DNA of 64,000 nucleotides. It comes from Planctomycetota bacterium (GTDB lineage: Bacteria; Planctomycetota; B15-G4; JADJEK01). Both the position numbers and the translations under genes were made by a program. Below are positions 24,224-34,530 of this stretch, piece by piece; within the stretch, counting starts at the first letter, position 1, and each line of letters starts with the position of its first letter. Location: the NCBI GenBank assembly GCA_016709145.1, contig JADJEK010000001.1, forward strand, positions 930,001 through 994,000. Reading direction: 5' to 3'. A model generated the notes under the pieces. The model had not been told where the DNA came from. It was given only the letters and a program-made list of their open reading frames with translations, and did not search any database.

Positions 24224-25925
24224 TCAGTCGATGACGGCTCGCATGCCGTTCGTCAGCGTCGCTCCGCCCGCGCCGGCCGCGTCGGCGATCGCCGCCTGCA
24301 TCACGAGCGTCACTCCGGCGAACGCCGTCACGTCCGTCAGCACGTCGAACGCGAGCTCGCCCGTGCCTGGACCGTGGCCCGCGAGCGCGATCGGCAACGC
24401 GAGCACGGGCCCGGTCAGGTCGACGTAGAAATGCCCGCCGAACACCGGCGATTGGTCGAACTCCGACGTGCCGACGAACAGCAGGCCGACGCTGGGACCA
24501 TCGGCGTTCGTGATCGCGATCGACCACCCGCTGCGGTCGCACGAGCCGCTGGTGCCCGCAAGCACCGGAGCGATGCCGCCGTTGCCGGGCGTGCCCACGC
24601 CGATCGACTCCAACGTCACCCAGCAGTCGCGGAACAGGAACACGTCGTAGACGCCGTTGGTGTCACCGGACACGAGGTTCGACGCGACGCTGGGGAACGC
24701 GATGTAGCGCCCGTCCAACGACGTCATCGGGAAGTCGCTCGATGCGTTGGCGACACCGGCTTGCGGCTTCGACAGGAGGTCCGTCAGTCCGGTGTTCAAA
24801 TCGTGCCGGAACACGTCGTTCGTGCCTGCGACATCGCCGGCGTAGAACACCGTCGATTGGCTCGTGAACGAGACGTAGCGGCCGCCCTTCGACAGCGACC
24901 CGAGCCGGCTGACCTGGTTGCCCTGCGCGCCGCTCGAGCTGACACTGACGCGGCGCGTCGTGCCCGCGGCGATGTCGCGCACGAACACGTCGCGGAAGCC
25001 GTTCGTGTCGCCAGCGACGAGGTTGGTCGCGAAGCTCGTGAACGCGACGAAGTTGCCGTCGCTCGAGATGTAGCCGAGCGCCTCCGAGAACGAGCTGCGC
25101 GTTAGCCTGCGCTTCACCGTCCGACACGCTGACGCGCTCGATCACGCCCGTGAGGCGATCGACGCGGAAGATGTCTTCGGCGTTGTTCGTATCGTTCGGC
25201 ACGAGGTTCGCCGCCAGGCTGTTGAACGCGACGTAGCGGCCGTCCCCCGAGATCCACGGCAACGTCGACGTCGCGTTGCCCGCGAGCCCGGATGCGTTCT
25301 TCGACACGAGTTGTGTGGTCTGCGTGACCATGTCGAACACGTAGATCTGGATCCCTGGCACGACTCCGGGCGGCGCTGGGCTGTTGTCCCACGAGCCGAC
25401 GTACGCGACGAAACGGCCGTCGTCGGAGCACGTCGGCAGCGACGTCCAGTACGGGTGATTCGTCGCCGCGGGTTGCCCTTGCGCGAGCGCGACGATGCCG
25501 GTCTGGCGATCGAGGCGGAAGCACGCGAACTCGGTCGAGACGCTCTTGCCGATCAGGAACGCGTTGTGTGCCTTCGACTGGAACACGACGAAGCGACCGT
25601 CCGGCGTCATGTTGGGACCGACGGTGTCGCCGACGCCCGGTTGCCCGAGCACCGTCGGCTGGTTCAGCCAATGTGTCGTCGAGGTCTGGCGATCGCGCAC
25701 GAACACGTTGCGCGTCCCGAACAGCACCGGCGCGCCCAGGTTCGACGCTTCGCTGTCGAACGCGACGTAGCGACCGTCGGCCGACACCGAGCAGATGTAC
25801 GAGTGGCTGTCCGCTTGCCCGCCAGCACTGGTCAGACTGACGCGCGTGAGTTCGTCGGCGCCGACGAACTCTTGGAACGAGAGTGAAGCGAGCGTGCAGA
25901 ACAACGATGTGACGAACCGGCGCAT
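24224..25925 (-). CDS. Secreted PD40/TolB-like beta-propeller protein, frameshifted near 25,100
   Basis: Two overlapping frames make one protein of about 567 residues. The first (from ATG 25925) has a signal peptide and repeats of the form SADGRYVAFDSEASNL, SDDGRFVAYVGS and SGDGRYVAFNSLAANL until DGEAQANAQ near 25,105. The next frame continues with SSFSEALGYISSDGNFVAFT and further PD40 repeats, then a terminal beta domain from SIGVGTPGNGG. The shift corresponds to one extra or two missing bases. Past the junction the first frame turns arginine-rich, so the break is real in this sequence. It may be a base-calling error or a recent mutation. PD40 propellers of this type are extracytoplasmic; the function is unknown. 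Confidence 0.8.
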
Positions 25926-26078
25926 GGAAGAACCTCCGTGAAGTCACACCGGGAATCCCGCAGGACGCGCATCCGACTCGTGAATTCCGTAGAACTGCGG
26001 ACCGCGGCCACCGTACCAGGCGCATCCACGGGCCGATCCGAACCGCGCCGTGACGTCTTCCCCACGAAAGGTCTTCCC

Positions 26079-27113
26079 ATGCTTCGTTCGCTCGTCGTCG
26101 CTGGTCTGCTCGTGTTCCCGATCACCCGCGCATCGTCGGCTCAAGACGCCGCCGCCGAGACGGCAGCGAATCCGATGGAGAAGATCCTCGAAGGCGTCTA
26201 CGCCGCTGCGCAAAGCGTCGAGAAGCCCGAGGACGCGCGCGCCGCGATCCGCGACGCGGCGAGGAAGGCGCTCGAAGAGAACACGGCCGTCCTGGCCGAA
26301 GGCGATGGCCCGCACTTCCGCGGTCAGTTGCTGATGATGGCCGAGGACAACGACGGCGCGCTGGCCGCATTCCTCGCGCACGGTGAATCGGCCAAGGGCA
26401 GCCCGCTCGGACTCGAGTCGATGATGATGGCCGCGATGTTGACCGAAGACGGTCCGGGCGGCGCCAAGGGCGCGATCGAACTGCTCGGTCGCATCGACAC
26501 GGCGAGCCTCGACGACAAGGCCAAGGCGCGCCTCGATGGCATGCGCAAGAACCTCGAAGTGTCGCTGAAGCGCGACGAGTTGAACGGCAAGCCCGCGCCC
26601 GACTTCACGGCAACCCACGTCGTCAATGGCCCGGCGACGTGGAAGCTGTCCGATCTGCGCGGCAAGGTCGTCGTGCTCGACTTCTTCGCCACGTGGTGCC
26701 CGCCGTGCCGCGCGGTCGTGCCGGAGCTCGTCCAACTGCAGACCGACATGGGCAGCAAGGGCGTCCAGGTCATCGGCGCGACGCGCATGTACGGCTACGG
26801 CATGGACTTCTCGGATCCCAACGCCGAGCTGCCGCACGGCGGCAAGTCGGTCGGCGGTCGCAAGGACGACCAGAAGCTCGCCGAGGACGAGGAGCTGCGC
26901 ATCAACGACGTGTTCGTGAAGGCGTTCAAGATGAACTACCCGCTGGTGTTCTCGGACGCGTCGGTCGGCAAGGACAGCTACGCGGTGACGGGCATCCCGA
27001 CCGTGTTCGTGATCGGCAAGGACGGCAACGTCGTCGGTCACATCGTCGGCGGCGGTGAAGCGAACCACGCCAAGCTGCTGAAGTTCGTCGAGCAAGCGCT
27101 CGCCGCACGCTGA
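26079..27113 (+). CDS. Secreted TlpA/ResA-like thioredoxin-fold protein
   Basis: A 344-residue protein starting at ATG 26079 with a cleavable signal peptide (ending near RASSAQ). Residues about 25-160 are a helical extension without a known fold. Residues 170-340 are a TlpA-like redoxin with the active site WCPPC in VVLDFFATWCPPCRAVVPEL and the cis-proline segment VTGIPTVFVIGKDGNVVGHIVGG. Such proteins reduce or rearrange disulfides outside the cytoplasm. An insertion of about 40 residues after the central strand carries RKDDQKLAEDEELR. The PD40 gene diverges from it. Confidence 0.92.
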   Translation: MLRSLVVAGLLVFPITRASSAQDAAAETAANPMEKILEGVYAAAQSVEKPEDARAAIRDAARKALEENTAVLAEGDGPHFRGQLLMMAEDNDGALAAFLAHGESAKGSPLGLESMMMAAMLTEDGPGGAKGAIELLGRIDTASLDDKAKARLDGMRKNLEVSLKRDELNGKPAPDFTATHVVNGPATWKLSDLRGKVVVLDFFATWCPPCRAVVPELVQLQTDMGSKGVQVIGATRMYGYGMDFSDPNAELPHGGKSVGGRKDDQKLAEDEELRINDVFVKAFKMNYPLVFSDASVGKDSYAVTGIPTVFVIGKDGNVVGHIVGGGEANHAKLLKFVEQALAAR

Positions 27114-27130
27114 TCCGAGAGTCCCGATCC

Positions 27131-27170
27131 ACGACGCCCGCGGCCGAGGAACCTCGGACGCGGGCGTCGT
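27131..27170 (+). terminator. Hairpin after the TlpA-like gene
   Basis: A 12-bp stem pairs ACGACGCCCGCG (27131-27142) with 27159-27170, and a nested CCGAGG/CCTCGG stem lies inside it. It starts 17 bases after the stop. There is no proper T-run. Confidence 0.5.
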
Positions 27171-27178
27171 CGTTCCGG

Positions 27179-27184
27179 TACGGT
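27179..27184 (+). promoter_or_regulatory. Possible -10 element of a leaderless transcript
   Basis: TACGGT lies seven bases before the ATG at 27192, with no Shine-Dalgarno sequence. The ten bases GGTACGGTCC recur eight bases before the kgd ATG at 58960. Confidence 0.35.
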
Positions 27185-27191
27185 CCGCGCC

Positions 27192-30100
27192 ATGACCGAA
27201 CCCACTCGAAGCGACGACTGTGGCTGTGGTCCGGCGGGCTGCGCTCCGCAATTCGTGTCGATCGATCGGCGCTCGTTCCTGCGCGTCTCCGGCGCCGCTG
27301 CGGCCGCTCTCGCCGGGCGCTCGTTCGCCGGGCCGTTCGAGCCGGGGCAAGACGCCGACGCACTGGTGCCGAAGGACAAGAGGCTCGATCCGGGCTGGGT
27401 GCGATCGCTCTTCGAGCGCGGCGAGCCGACGCTCGTCCGCGGCGACGCGCTCGCGCACGTCGGCATGCCGGTCGGCGGCATCGGCTGCGGCCAGCTCTAC
27501 CTCGGTGGCGATGGGCGCCTGTGGCTGTTCGATCTGTTCAACCAGCCGGCGCTGCCGGGCTTCTCCGATTCGGCCGGCCCGCACTACGCGAAACCGCTGA
27601 AGCCGAGCGATCCGCTGTCGCCGATCCGACAGGGCTTCGTGTTGCGGGTCGACTCCGGCGGCAAGGCGTCGACGCGCGCGGTCACGCGGGACGGGTTCTC
27701 GAACGTCACGTTCCGCGGTGAGTACCCGATCGGACGCGTCACGCTGGACGATCCCGCGATCCCGATCGACGTCGCGCTGACCGCGTACTCGCCGTTCGTG
27801 CCGCTCGACGTCGATCGCTCGAGCCTGCCGACGACGATCCTCGAATACACGCTGACGAACACGGGGCCGATCCCCGCGGTCATGACGCTCGCCGGATACC
27901 TGACGAACGGCGCGTCGCGCTTCACGGGCGTCGCCGGCGAAGGCATGCATCGCAATCGCGTGGTGCGCCGCGACGGCTTCCACGAACTCGTTCTCGATGC
28001 GACGCGCGCTGCCCGCGAAGGACGGAGTTCGCGAGGACATCGTCGTCGATCGCTTCGAGCGCGCGAAGTGGGCGCCGTGGACGACGACGGGCACCGCGTT
28101 CGGCGACGGGCCGACCGCGAAGGCCGAGATGCCGAAGTACCAAGGCGACGTCGGCGGCGAGGGTGAGCGCGTCGTCAACACGCACAACGCCCGCAACGGC
28201 GAGGACGTGATCGGCGCCGATCGTCACGTGGGGACCCTGACGAGTCCTCCGTTCGAGTTGGCGCGTGATTGGCTGTCGTTCTGGATCGGCGGCGGCAAGC
28301 ACGCCGGGACGTGCGTCGAACTGTGGATCGGCGACGAGCGCGTCGCGCACGCGTCGGGCCGCGACGACAATCGCATGAGCCGCGTGCATTTCGACGTCCG
28401 CCCGCACGCCGGCAAGAAGGCGACGCTCCACGTCGTCGACAGCGTGTCGGGGCCGTGGGGTCAGATCGCGCTCGACGACGTGATCCTGACCGATCGCCCC
28501 GCCGGCGACGGAGCGACGCTCGAGGCGCGCGAGGATTGGGGCTCGATGTCGCTCGCGCTCCTCCGCGCAGTCGACGATGCCGACCTAGTGAGCTGGCCCG
28601 ACTTCGATCCCAACGGTGACGTCCACGCGGCGTTGGGCGCGCGTGGGTTGGGCCGCGAACCGGCGCTCGAAGCCACGCGCGAACTCGGCAAGGACCTCGT
28701 CGGCGCGCTCGGCGTGCGCGTGCGGCTCGCGCCCGGCGAGTCGGTGACGTTGCCGTTCGTGTTCTCGTGGCACTTCGCCGGGTTGTGGCGCGATCAACTG
28801 CTGCACATCGCTGGTTGGCGGTCGTTGCGGCGCGAGTACGCCAATCGCTTCGCGAACGCGTCGACCGTGGCGCGCTTCGTCCACGAGAACTACGGCGAGC
28901 TCGCCGACGCGACCGCAACGTGGAATCGCACGTGGACCGACTCGACGCTGCCGCATTGGCTGCTCGATCGCACGTTCGCGAACGCGTCGACGTTGGCGAC
29001 CGCGACGTGTCTGCGGTTCGACACCGGCCGCTTCTACGCCAACGAGGGCACCTACTGCTGCGCGGGGACGTGCTCGCACGTGTGGCAATACGCCCAGACC
29101 GTCGCGCGCGTGTTCCCGAGCCTCGAGCGCTTCCTGCGCGAGAAGATCGACTTCGGCATCGCGTTCCGCGCCGAGACCGGCGCGATCGACTATCGCGGCG
29201 AAGCGCATCAGATCGTCGCGATCGACGGCCAATGCGGCTGCGTGTTGCGCACGCTGCGCGAACATCAGATGAGCGCGGACTCCGAGTTCCTCGGCCGCGT
29301 GTGGCCGCGCGCGAAGCGTTCGATCGAGTACCTGCTGGCGCAGGACGTCGACCAGGACGGTCTGCTGGATGGCGCGCAATACAACACGCTCGACACCGCG
29401 TGGTTCGGCAAGAACGCGTGGTTGTCGAGCTTGTACGTCGCCGCGTTGCGAGCCGGGGAGCGCATGGCGACCGACGTCGGCGACCTGCGCTTCGCGGCTC
29501 GCTGTGCGCAGGTCGCGGAGCGCGGTTCGCGGGCGCTCGTCGAGCGACTGTTCGACGGCGAGTACTTCATCCACGAACTCGACCCGGCCCACCCCGAGGC
29601 GAACAACACGAACAAGGGCTGTCACATCGACCAGATGCTCGGACAGAGCTGGGCGCTGCAACTCGGCTTGCCGCGCATCGTGCCGCTCGAACCCTCACGC
29701 TCCGCGCTGCGTTCGTTGTGGACGTACAACTTCGCGCCGGACGCCCGCGGATACCGCAACGCGATGAACGCACAAGGCCACGTGAAGGGCGGGCGCTGGT
29801 ACGCGATGGAGGGCGAAGGCGGCTTGCTGATGTGCTCGTTCCCGAAGGGCGGCGCGGAGCTCGCGACCGGCAAGAGCAACGACGCGTGGGCGGCCGGCTA
29901 CTTCAACGAGTGCATGTCGGGCTTCGAACACATGGCCGCAGCGCACATGATCTTCGACGGGCTGATCGAAGAGGGCCTCGCGGTCGTCCGTGCGATCCAC
30001 GACCGCTACGACGCCGCGCGTCGCAATCCGTGGAACGAGGTCGAGTGCTCGGACCACTACGCGCGCGCGATGGCGAGCCACGGCGTGTTCCTGGCCGTCT

Positions 30101-30453
30101 GTGGGTTCGAACTCGACGGACCGCGCGGTCACATCGGCTTCGCGCCGCGCTTGACGCCCGACGCGTTCAAGGCGCCGTTCGTCGGACCGAGTGGCTTCGG
30201 CACGTACGAGCAGCACCGCGACGAGAGCGGCTTGCGCGCGACGCTCGAGCCGACACGGGGCGACGTGCGCGTCCGATCGTTCGCGATCGAGCTCGCCGCG
30301 CAGGCGAGGGCTCGTGCGGTGACCGTCCTTGCCGGCGACGTCGCGACACCAGCGCGCTTCGAGCAGGACGGTGCCCGCGTCGTCGTGACGTTCGCGCACG
30401 ACGTGACGATCGCGGCCGGCAGCGTGCTCGAGTTGAACGTCGTCACCGCGTGA
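27192..30453 (+). CDS. GH116/DUF608 glucosylceramidase-like enzyme with Tat signal, frameshifted near 28,000
   Basis: Two plus-strand frames give one protein of about 1,086 residues. The first starts at ATG 27192 with a twin-arginine signal (DRRSFLRVSGAAAAALAG) and the GBA2 N-terminal domain (MPVGGIGCGQLYLGGDGRL), and is good until FHELVLDATR near 28,000. The +1 frame then continues with GVREDIVVDRFERAKW, a jelly-roll-like insert (about 28,050-28,490), and the DUF608 catalytic barrel with YNTLDTAWFGKNAWL and NECMSGFEHMAAAHMIFDGL. GH116 enzymes remove beta-linked glucose or xylose. One indel, either a mutation or a sequence error, separates the parts. It converges with the gene at 30458, four bases away. 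Confidence 0.85.
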
Positions 30454-30457
30454 TCGG

Positions 30458-31645
30458 TCAGCGAAGAAAGAACTCGAGCAACGCCGCGCCGCGATCGACC
30501 TTCAGGTCGGACTTCGCGGCGTGAGCTTCGTCGAACGGCCATTCGCGCACCGCGGCGATGTCGGTGCCCGTGATGACGAACGGCGTCGGTTGCGGCGACG
30601 CGCGATCGGTCTCGCTCGGACTCACGTGGTCGGACGCCACCATCACGCGGGCCTGCGGCAATGCGGCGACCATGTCCGTGAGTGGTCGCACGAGCTTCGC
30701 GTCGATCTCCTCGAGCACGGCGACCTTGCGCCGCGGATCGCGAAGGTGCGTGGCCTCGTTCGGCGCCTGCACGTGGACGAAGATGAAGTCGTGCTCGGGC
30801 AACGCGGCCCGCACGGCCTGCGCCTTGGCGGTCAGATCGGTCTCGAGGTCGCCGCTCGCTCCGGGCACGTCGGCGACCGTGAATCCGGCCTTCTGCGCGA
30901 CTCCACGCGCGAGTGCGGAACCGGCGACGGCGAGGCCTTTCTTGCCGTGCAGCGTCGCGAAGTCGGGCAGCGCCGCGTCGGCTCCTTGGCCCCACGCCCA
31001 CAGGAAGTTGGCCGGGTTCTCGCCGAGGTCGACGCGCACGCGATTGACCTCGTGCTCGGCGAGCAGTCGCCGCGAGCGATCGAGCAGCACGGCGAAGCGG
31101 TGCGCGTCCTTGCCCTCGGGGTACATCGACCGCACCGGTTCGCCCGTGGTCGCGTACGGCGGCGCGGTGTCGACGTCGAGCATCGCCCCGTTCTTCACGA
31201 CGACGAGGAAGCGGTAGCGCGACAGCGCATGGAAGCGGAAGCCCTCGGGCTCGAGTTCACGCGCGAGATCCGCGAGCAGGACGCGGGCTTCACCATCGGA
31301 GAGTCGTCCCGCCGTGGCGTCCGCGATGACCTCGCCGTCGAGCGTCACGAAGTTCGCGCGCAGCACGAGATCACCGGGTTCGAGCGCGACGCCGGCCGCC
31401 ATGGCCTCGAACACGCCGCGCCGTGCCCGATGCGTGTCGGGGTCGTAGCCGAGCAACTGCAAGAGCCCGGTGTCCGACGCCGCTGCGACGTCGTCGTTGC
31501 CGGCGACGGCGAGCGTGCCGAGTCGCCCCGAACGCGCCCAGCGATCGAGATGAGGGGTCCGCGCTACCTCGAGCGGCGTCTTGCCGTCGAGGGCTTTACA
31601 GGGTGCGTCGGCGGCTCCGGCGAGGACGAGTTGGATGAACTTCAT
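30458..31645 (-). CDS. apgM: Cofactor-independent phosphoglycerate mutase, archaeal-type (ApgM family)
   Basis: A 395-residue alkaline-phosphatase-superfamily enzyme. Metal-site and catalytic segments include the DTPLE-like KTPLEVARTPHLDRWARSG, the AASDTGLLQLLGYDP nucleophile region with Ser-Asp, FIFVHVQAPNEATHLRD and VMVASDHVSPSETDRAS. The family interconverts 3- and 2-phosphoglycerate; related members have been proposed as homoserine kinases, so the exact reaction is not certain. ATG 31645 gives the normal N-terminus (MKFIQLVLAGAAD). Confidence 0.88.
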   Translation of the reverse strand: MKFIQLVLAGAADAPCKALDGKTPLEVARTPHLDRWARSGRLGTLAVAGNDDVAAASDTGLLQLLGYDPDTHRARRGVFEAMAAGVALEPGDLVLRANFVTLDGEVIADATAGRLSDGEARVLLADLARELEPEGFRFHALSRYRFLVVVKNGAMLDVDTAPPYATTGEPVRSMYPEGKDAHRFAVLLDRSRRLLAEHEVNRVRVDLGENPANFLWAWGQGADAALPDFATLHGKKGLAVAGSALARGVAQKAGFTVADVPGASGDLETDLTAKAQAVRAALPEHDFIFVHVQAPNEATHLRDPRRKVAVLEEIDAKLVRPLTDMVAALPQARVMVASDHVSPSETDRASPQPTPFVITGTDIAAVREWPFDEAHAAKSDLKVDRGAALLEFFLR

Positions 31646-31726
31646 GGCCGAGATGCCAGCGGCCGCACCGATGCCGGTCAACAGGGCAGACGTCGAGTCG
31701 TGCCCTCGACGGACGTCGACAGGCGG

Positions 31727-32641
31727 TCAACCGGAGTCCGCACCGGATGCGCCGCGCATCAGGAAGTCCAATCCCTCGGCGACGGAGCGCGGCGGGTGAC
31801 GCAAACAACTGCGGGCTCGCCCCGTGTCGAAGCTGAGGTCCGGAGGACGCTTCGGCACCAGGTCGGAATCCGCGAGCACGACCGCGTCGATCCCCGCGGG
31901 ATCGAGTCCGAAGGCCGTCGCGACGGCTCGGCCGAACGCGTCGCGCGCGATGCGTTCGGGGCCCCCGAGGTGCAGCAACGTCGTCGTCTTGTCGGTCAAG
32001 AGCTCGAGGATCGCGCGCACGACGTCGTCGACGAGGATCGGCGAGCGGAACTCGTCGGCGAACAACTTGGCGCGACCGCCCGAACGCAACGTCGTGACGA
32101 TCTGTTCGTTCGGAGTGCGCGTGCCACTCGGGCTCACGCCGTAGACGAGCGCCAAGCGCAACACGAGCGCGGCCGGATGCGCACGCCGCACCGCGATCTC
32201 CGCATCGAGCTTGGTGCGGCCGTAGACGTGGATCGGCACGGGCTCGTCGTTCTCGCCGTAGTTGCCGCGCGTGCCGTCGAACACTTGATCGGTCGACAGC
32301 AGGATGAAGCGCGCTCCGAGCGCTGCGGCCATGCGCGCGAGCTTCTCGCTGGCCGCGACGTTCACGCGTTGCGCGCGCTCCGGTTCGGCCTCGCAGGCGC
32401 GCAACTCGGACATCGCGGCCGTGTGCAAGATCACCTCGGGCCACGACGCGCGAAACGCCTTCTCGATCGATGCATCGTCGGTGAGGTCGAGCGCCACGCT
32501 CTGCGTGTGGCCCTTCGCGGTCGGAACGCGTTGCTCGTGCGACCCGAAGGTGCCGGTGACGCTGTGCCCGTCCGCCGCGAGCGCGCGGAACACGCGTGAG
32601 CCGACGAAGCCCGAGGCGCCGGTGACGAGGATCTCCGTCAC
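31727..32641 (-). CDS. RmlD-like NAD(P)-dependent sugar reductase (SDR)
   Basis: A 304-residue extended SDR. The Rossmann motif VTGASGFVGSRVFRAL is at the N-terminus, then VILHTAAMSELRACE, the catalytic Ser/Thr strand LLSTDQVFDGTRGNY, and the YxxxK pair in HVYGRTKLDAE. This pattern is that of dTDP-4-dehydrorhamnose reductase homologues. GTG 32641 overlaps the stop of the short upstream gene as GTGA. No other rmlABC gene is nearby, so it may act on a different substrate. Confidence 0.88.
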   Translation of the reverse strand: MTEILVTGASGFVGSRVFRALAADGHSVTGTFGSHEQRVPTAKGHTQSVALDLTDDASIEKAFRASWPEVILHTAAMSELRACEAEPERAQRVNVAASEKLARMAAALGARFILLSTDQVFDGTRGNYGENDEPVPIHVYGRTKLDAEIAVRRAHPAALVLRLALVYGVSPSGTRTPNEQIVTTLRSGGRAKLFADEFRSPILVDDVVRAILELLTDKTTTLLHLGGPERIARDAFGRAVATAFGLDPAGIDAVVLADSDLVPKRPPDLSFDTGRARSCLRHPPRSVAEGLDFLMRGASGADSG

Positions 32642-32829
32642 GGCGCGCTCTCCGCGCCGAGCATGCATTGCTCGCGGATGCCGAGCTCGGGATCGAATCG
32701 GCGTTCGAGCGCGGTCTCCCCGCAGCGCACGTCGTGGCGCGCGGCGAACGCGAGCAGCGAGGCGACGACTTCCTCGCCCTTGTCGACGCGGACCATCCAC
32801 AGGCGTTCGTCCGCACGCAGCACGTTCAT
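32638..32829 (-). CDS. Short protein resembling the start of a PPC/DUF296 domain
   Basis: A 63-residue protein with a good GGAGGATCGCG ribosome site before ATG 32829, overlapping the upstream stop as ATGA and the SDR start as GTGA. Residues 9-38 (RLWMVRVDKGEEVVASLLAF) look like the first strand and helix of a PPC/DUF296 domain, which is normally about 120 residues. The last 25 residues do not continue the family pattern, so it may be a truncated relic. The tight overlaps argue that it is still translated. Confidence 0.55.
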   Translation of the reverse strand: MNVLRADERLWMVRVDKGEEVVASLLAFAARHDVRCGETALERRFDPELGIREQCMLGAESAP

Positions 32830-33458
32830 CGCGATCCTCCGGGTGGGCCGGCCATTCTGGCGACACCCAAGGGCGTCAACCAGAAGCGGCGGTCCTCGCG
32901 CTCGAGGACGAGTCCGCGTGCCACGAGTTCGACCAACAAGCGGCGGGCGGTTCGGGGACCGACGTTCAACGCGTCGGCGACTTCTCGCAACGACTGCGCG
33001 CCGCCACGGCGCAGGGTCTCGAGCACGCGTCGTTCGTCGCGGGACGGGGCCCCCGCGACCATCGGGGCGCGCAGCGCTTTGATCTCGACCGGGCTCGCGG
33101 GCCGGCTGCTGCTGCCTTCGCGGACGTAGACACGGCGGGCGCCGCGCGAGCCGATGACCGCGCAGGCTTCACCGCGGCGCGGCCGAACGCGCGCTTCGAC
33201 CACGATCGACGCCCCCACGACGTGGCTCTTGGCATGGATCGTCAGCGCCGGATCGATGCGAGTGCGCGCGATCTCCCGCAGTTGCGCGGCGACGACATCC
33301 GGATCGTCCACGCCGCAGATCGAACCGTCGTTGCGGACTCCGACGAACAACGACCCGCCGTTGCCGTTGGCGAACGCACACAAGGTGGCCGCGGCACGAT
33401 CGTGCAGCGGCAAGCGTTCCTTCCACTCGAGTTCTGGGCCTTCGACCGTTCCGAACAT
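32826..33458 (-). CDS. AlbA_2/Schlafen-domain regulator with winged helix
   Basis: A 210-residue protein. Residues 1-120 carry the AlbA_2 (divergent AAA_4/SLFN-box) domain, seen in EGPELEWKERL, TLCAFANGNGGSLFVGVRNDG and VYVREGSSSRPAS. Residues 135-205 are a winged helix (SLREVADALNVGPRTARRLLVELVARGLV). Such proteins are usually transcription regulators. ATG 33458 has no Shine-Dalgarno sequence and TAGAGT stands eight bases before it. It heads a three-gene overlap with the PPC-like gene and the SDR. Confidence 0.85.
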   Translation of the reverse strand: MFGTVEGPELEWKERLPLHDRAAATLCAFANGNGGSLFVGVRNDGSICGVDDPDVVAAQLREIARTRIDPALTIHAKSHVVGASIVVEARVRPRRGEACAVIGSRGARRVYVREGSSSRPASPVEIKALRAPMVAGAPSRDERRVLETLRRGGAQSLREVADALNVGPRTARRLLVELVARGLVLEREDRRFWLTPLGVARMAGPPGGSR

Positions 33459-33466
33459 GGCGCGAG

Positions 33467-33472
33467 ACTCTA
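33467..33472 (-). promoter_or_regulatory. Possible -10 element of a leaderless transcript
   Basis: On the minus strand TAGAGT ends eight bases before the ATG at 33458, and no Shine-Dalgarno sequence is present. Confidence 0.35.
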
Positions 33473-33609
33473 AGTCGGGGCTCACGATTCTGTCATGCCG
33501 CGAGGCGTGGACCGGGTCGGGCGAACACTCTCGACGAGGCGTGCATGCGCGGCAATCCGCCGCGACCATGAGACGTTGGTGATCTTCGGGCAGGCCCGAA
33601 TGCCGTGGC

Positions 33610-33615
33610 TATCAT
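33610..33615 (+). promoter_or_regulatory. Possible -10 element of a leaderless transcript
   Basis: TATCAT lies six bases before the GTG at 33622, which would place transcription start at or next to the start codon. Confidence 0.45.
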
Positions 33616-33621
33616 CCGGCC

Positions 33622-34530
33622 GTGCTTCGGTCGTTCTTCGTTTTCATCGTGCTCGGGGCCGTCGGCGTAGGCGTGTTCATCGCGTCTCGGCGCGAGGATG
33701 TCGTCGTGCCAACGGACATCGCGCCGAGTCCCGCACCGACCTCGAGCATCGCTCGTGTCCGCTCTGCGCGAGAACATCTTGCTCAGGCGCGCGACCGTGC
33801 GCTCCTCCCCCCCGAGCAGAAGCCGACGGCAGGCGCCGAGCGAACCGCGTCGCTGCCCGACCCACGGCGAGCGGACGCCATGCAGCGACTCGGTCGCGGC
33901 GACAACGAAGGTTCGCTCGCATTGCTCCGAGCCATGAAGGTCGACCGACCGGACGACCTCGAGATCGCGCTGTTCGAGGCGCTGGCTCTGAAGGAGCTGA
34001 GGCGATACAGCGAAGCAAAGGTCGCGCTGGAGCGCGTCCTCGACGGGACACCGGAGTTCCGCAAGCCGTGGACGAGTCTCTACTACTACGGCTGGGTCCT
34101 CATGAATACCGGCGACGCCGACGGCTCGCGGGCTGCGTTCACAGCGTTCCTCGAGTTCGAACCGACCGAGGGCGACGCCTACTTCGGCCTCGGCCTCCTC
34201 GACCTGGAACGGCGTGATCTCGACGGCGCGGAGTCGAATTTCCTCAAAGCGATCGAACACGCCGAGTCCGCGATCCGCAGTGGCAAGGCGAACCGGGCAG
34301 CCGACTGGGCGAAGTGCAAGGCGCGGCTCGGTGAAGTCATGTTCGAGCGCGAACGATTCGTTGCCGCGCGCGACCTGCTGAGCGATTCCCTCAGGCTCGC
34401 TCCGCAGTCGCACGAGGCTTGGTACCTACTGCATCGGGTGTACAAGAAGCTCGGTGATGCGGAAGGCGCAGCGCAGGCGCTCGCTCGCCACCAGGCGACG
34501 AAACCCCCGGGCGTCCCGACGAACCCGTGA
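33622..34530 (+). CDS. Membrane-anchored TPR protein
   Basis: A 302-residue protein with an N-terminal signal anchor (FFVFIVLGAVGVGVFIAS) followed by at least four tetratricopeptide repeats (for example LFEALALKELRRYSEAKVALERVL, YFGLGLLDLERRDLDGAESNFLKAI and WYLLHRVYKKLGDAEGAAQAL). It overlaps the CRTAC1-type gene by GTGA. TPR and ASPIC/UnbV genes often occur together in Planctomycetota and related phyla; the pair probably works at the cell surface. Confidence 0.88.
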   Translation: MLRSFFVFIVLGAVGVGVFIASRREDVVVPTDIAPSPAPTSSIARVRSAREHLAQARDRALLPPEQKPTAGAERTASLPDPRRADAMQRLGRGDNEGSLALLRAMKVDRPDDLEIALFEALALKELRRYSEAKVALERVLDGTPEFRKPWTSLYYYGWVLMNTGDADGSRAAFTAFLEFEPTEGDAYFGLGLLDLERRDLDGAESNFLKAIEHAESAIRSGKANRAADWAKCKARLGEVMFERERFVAARDLLSDSLRLAPQSHEAWYLLHRVYKKLGDAEGAAQALARHQATKPPGVPTNP

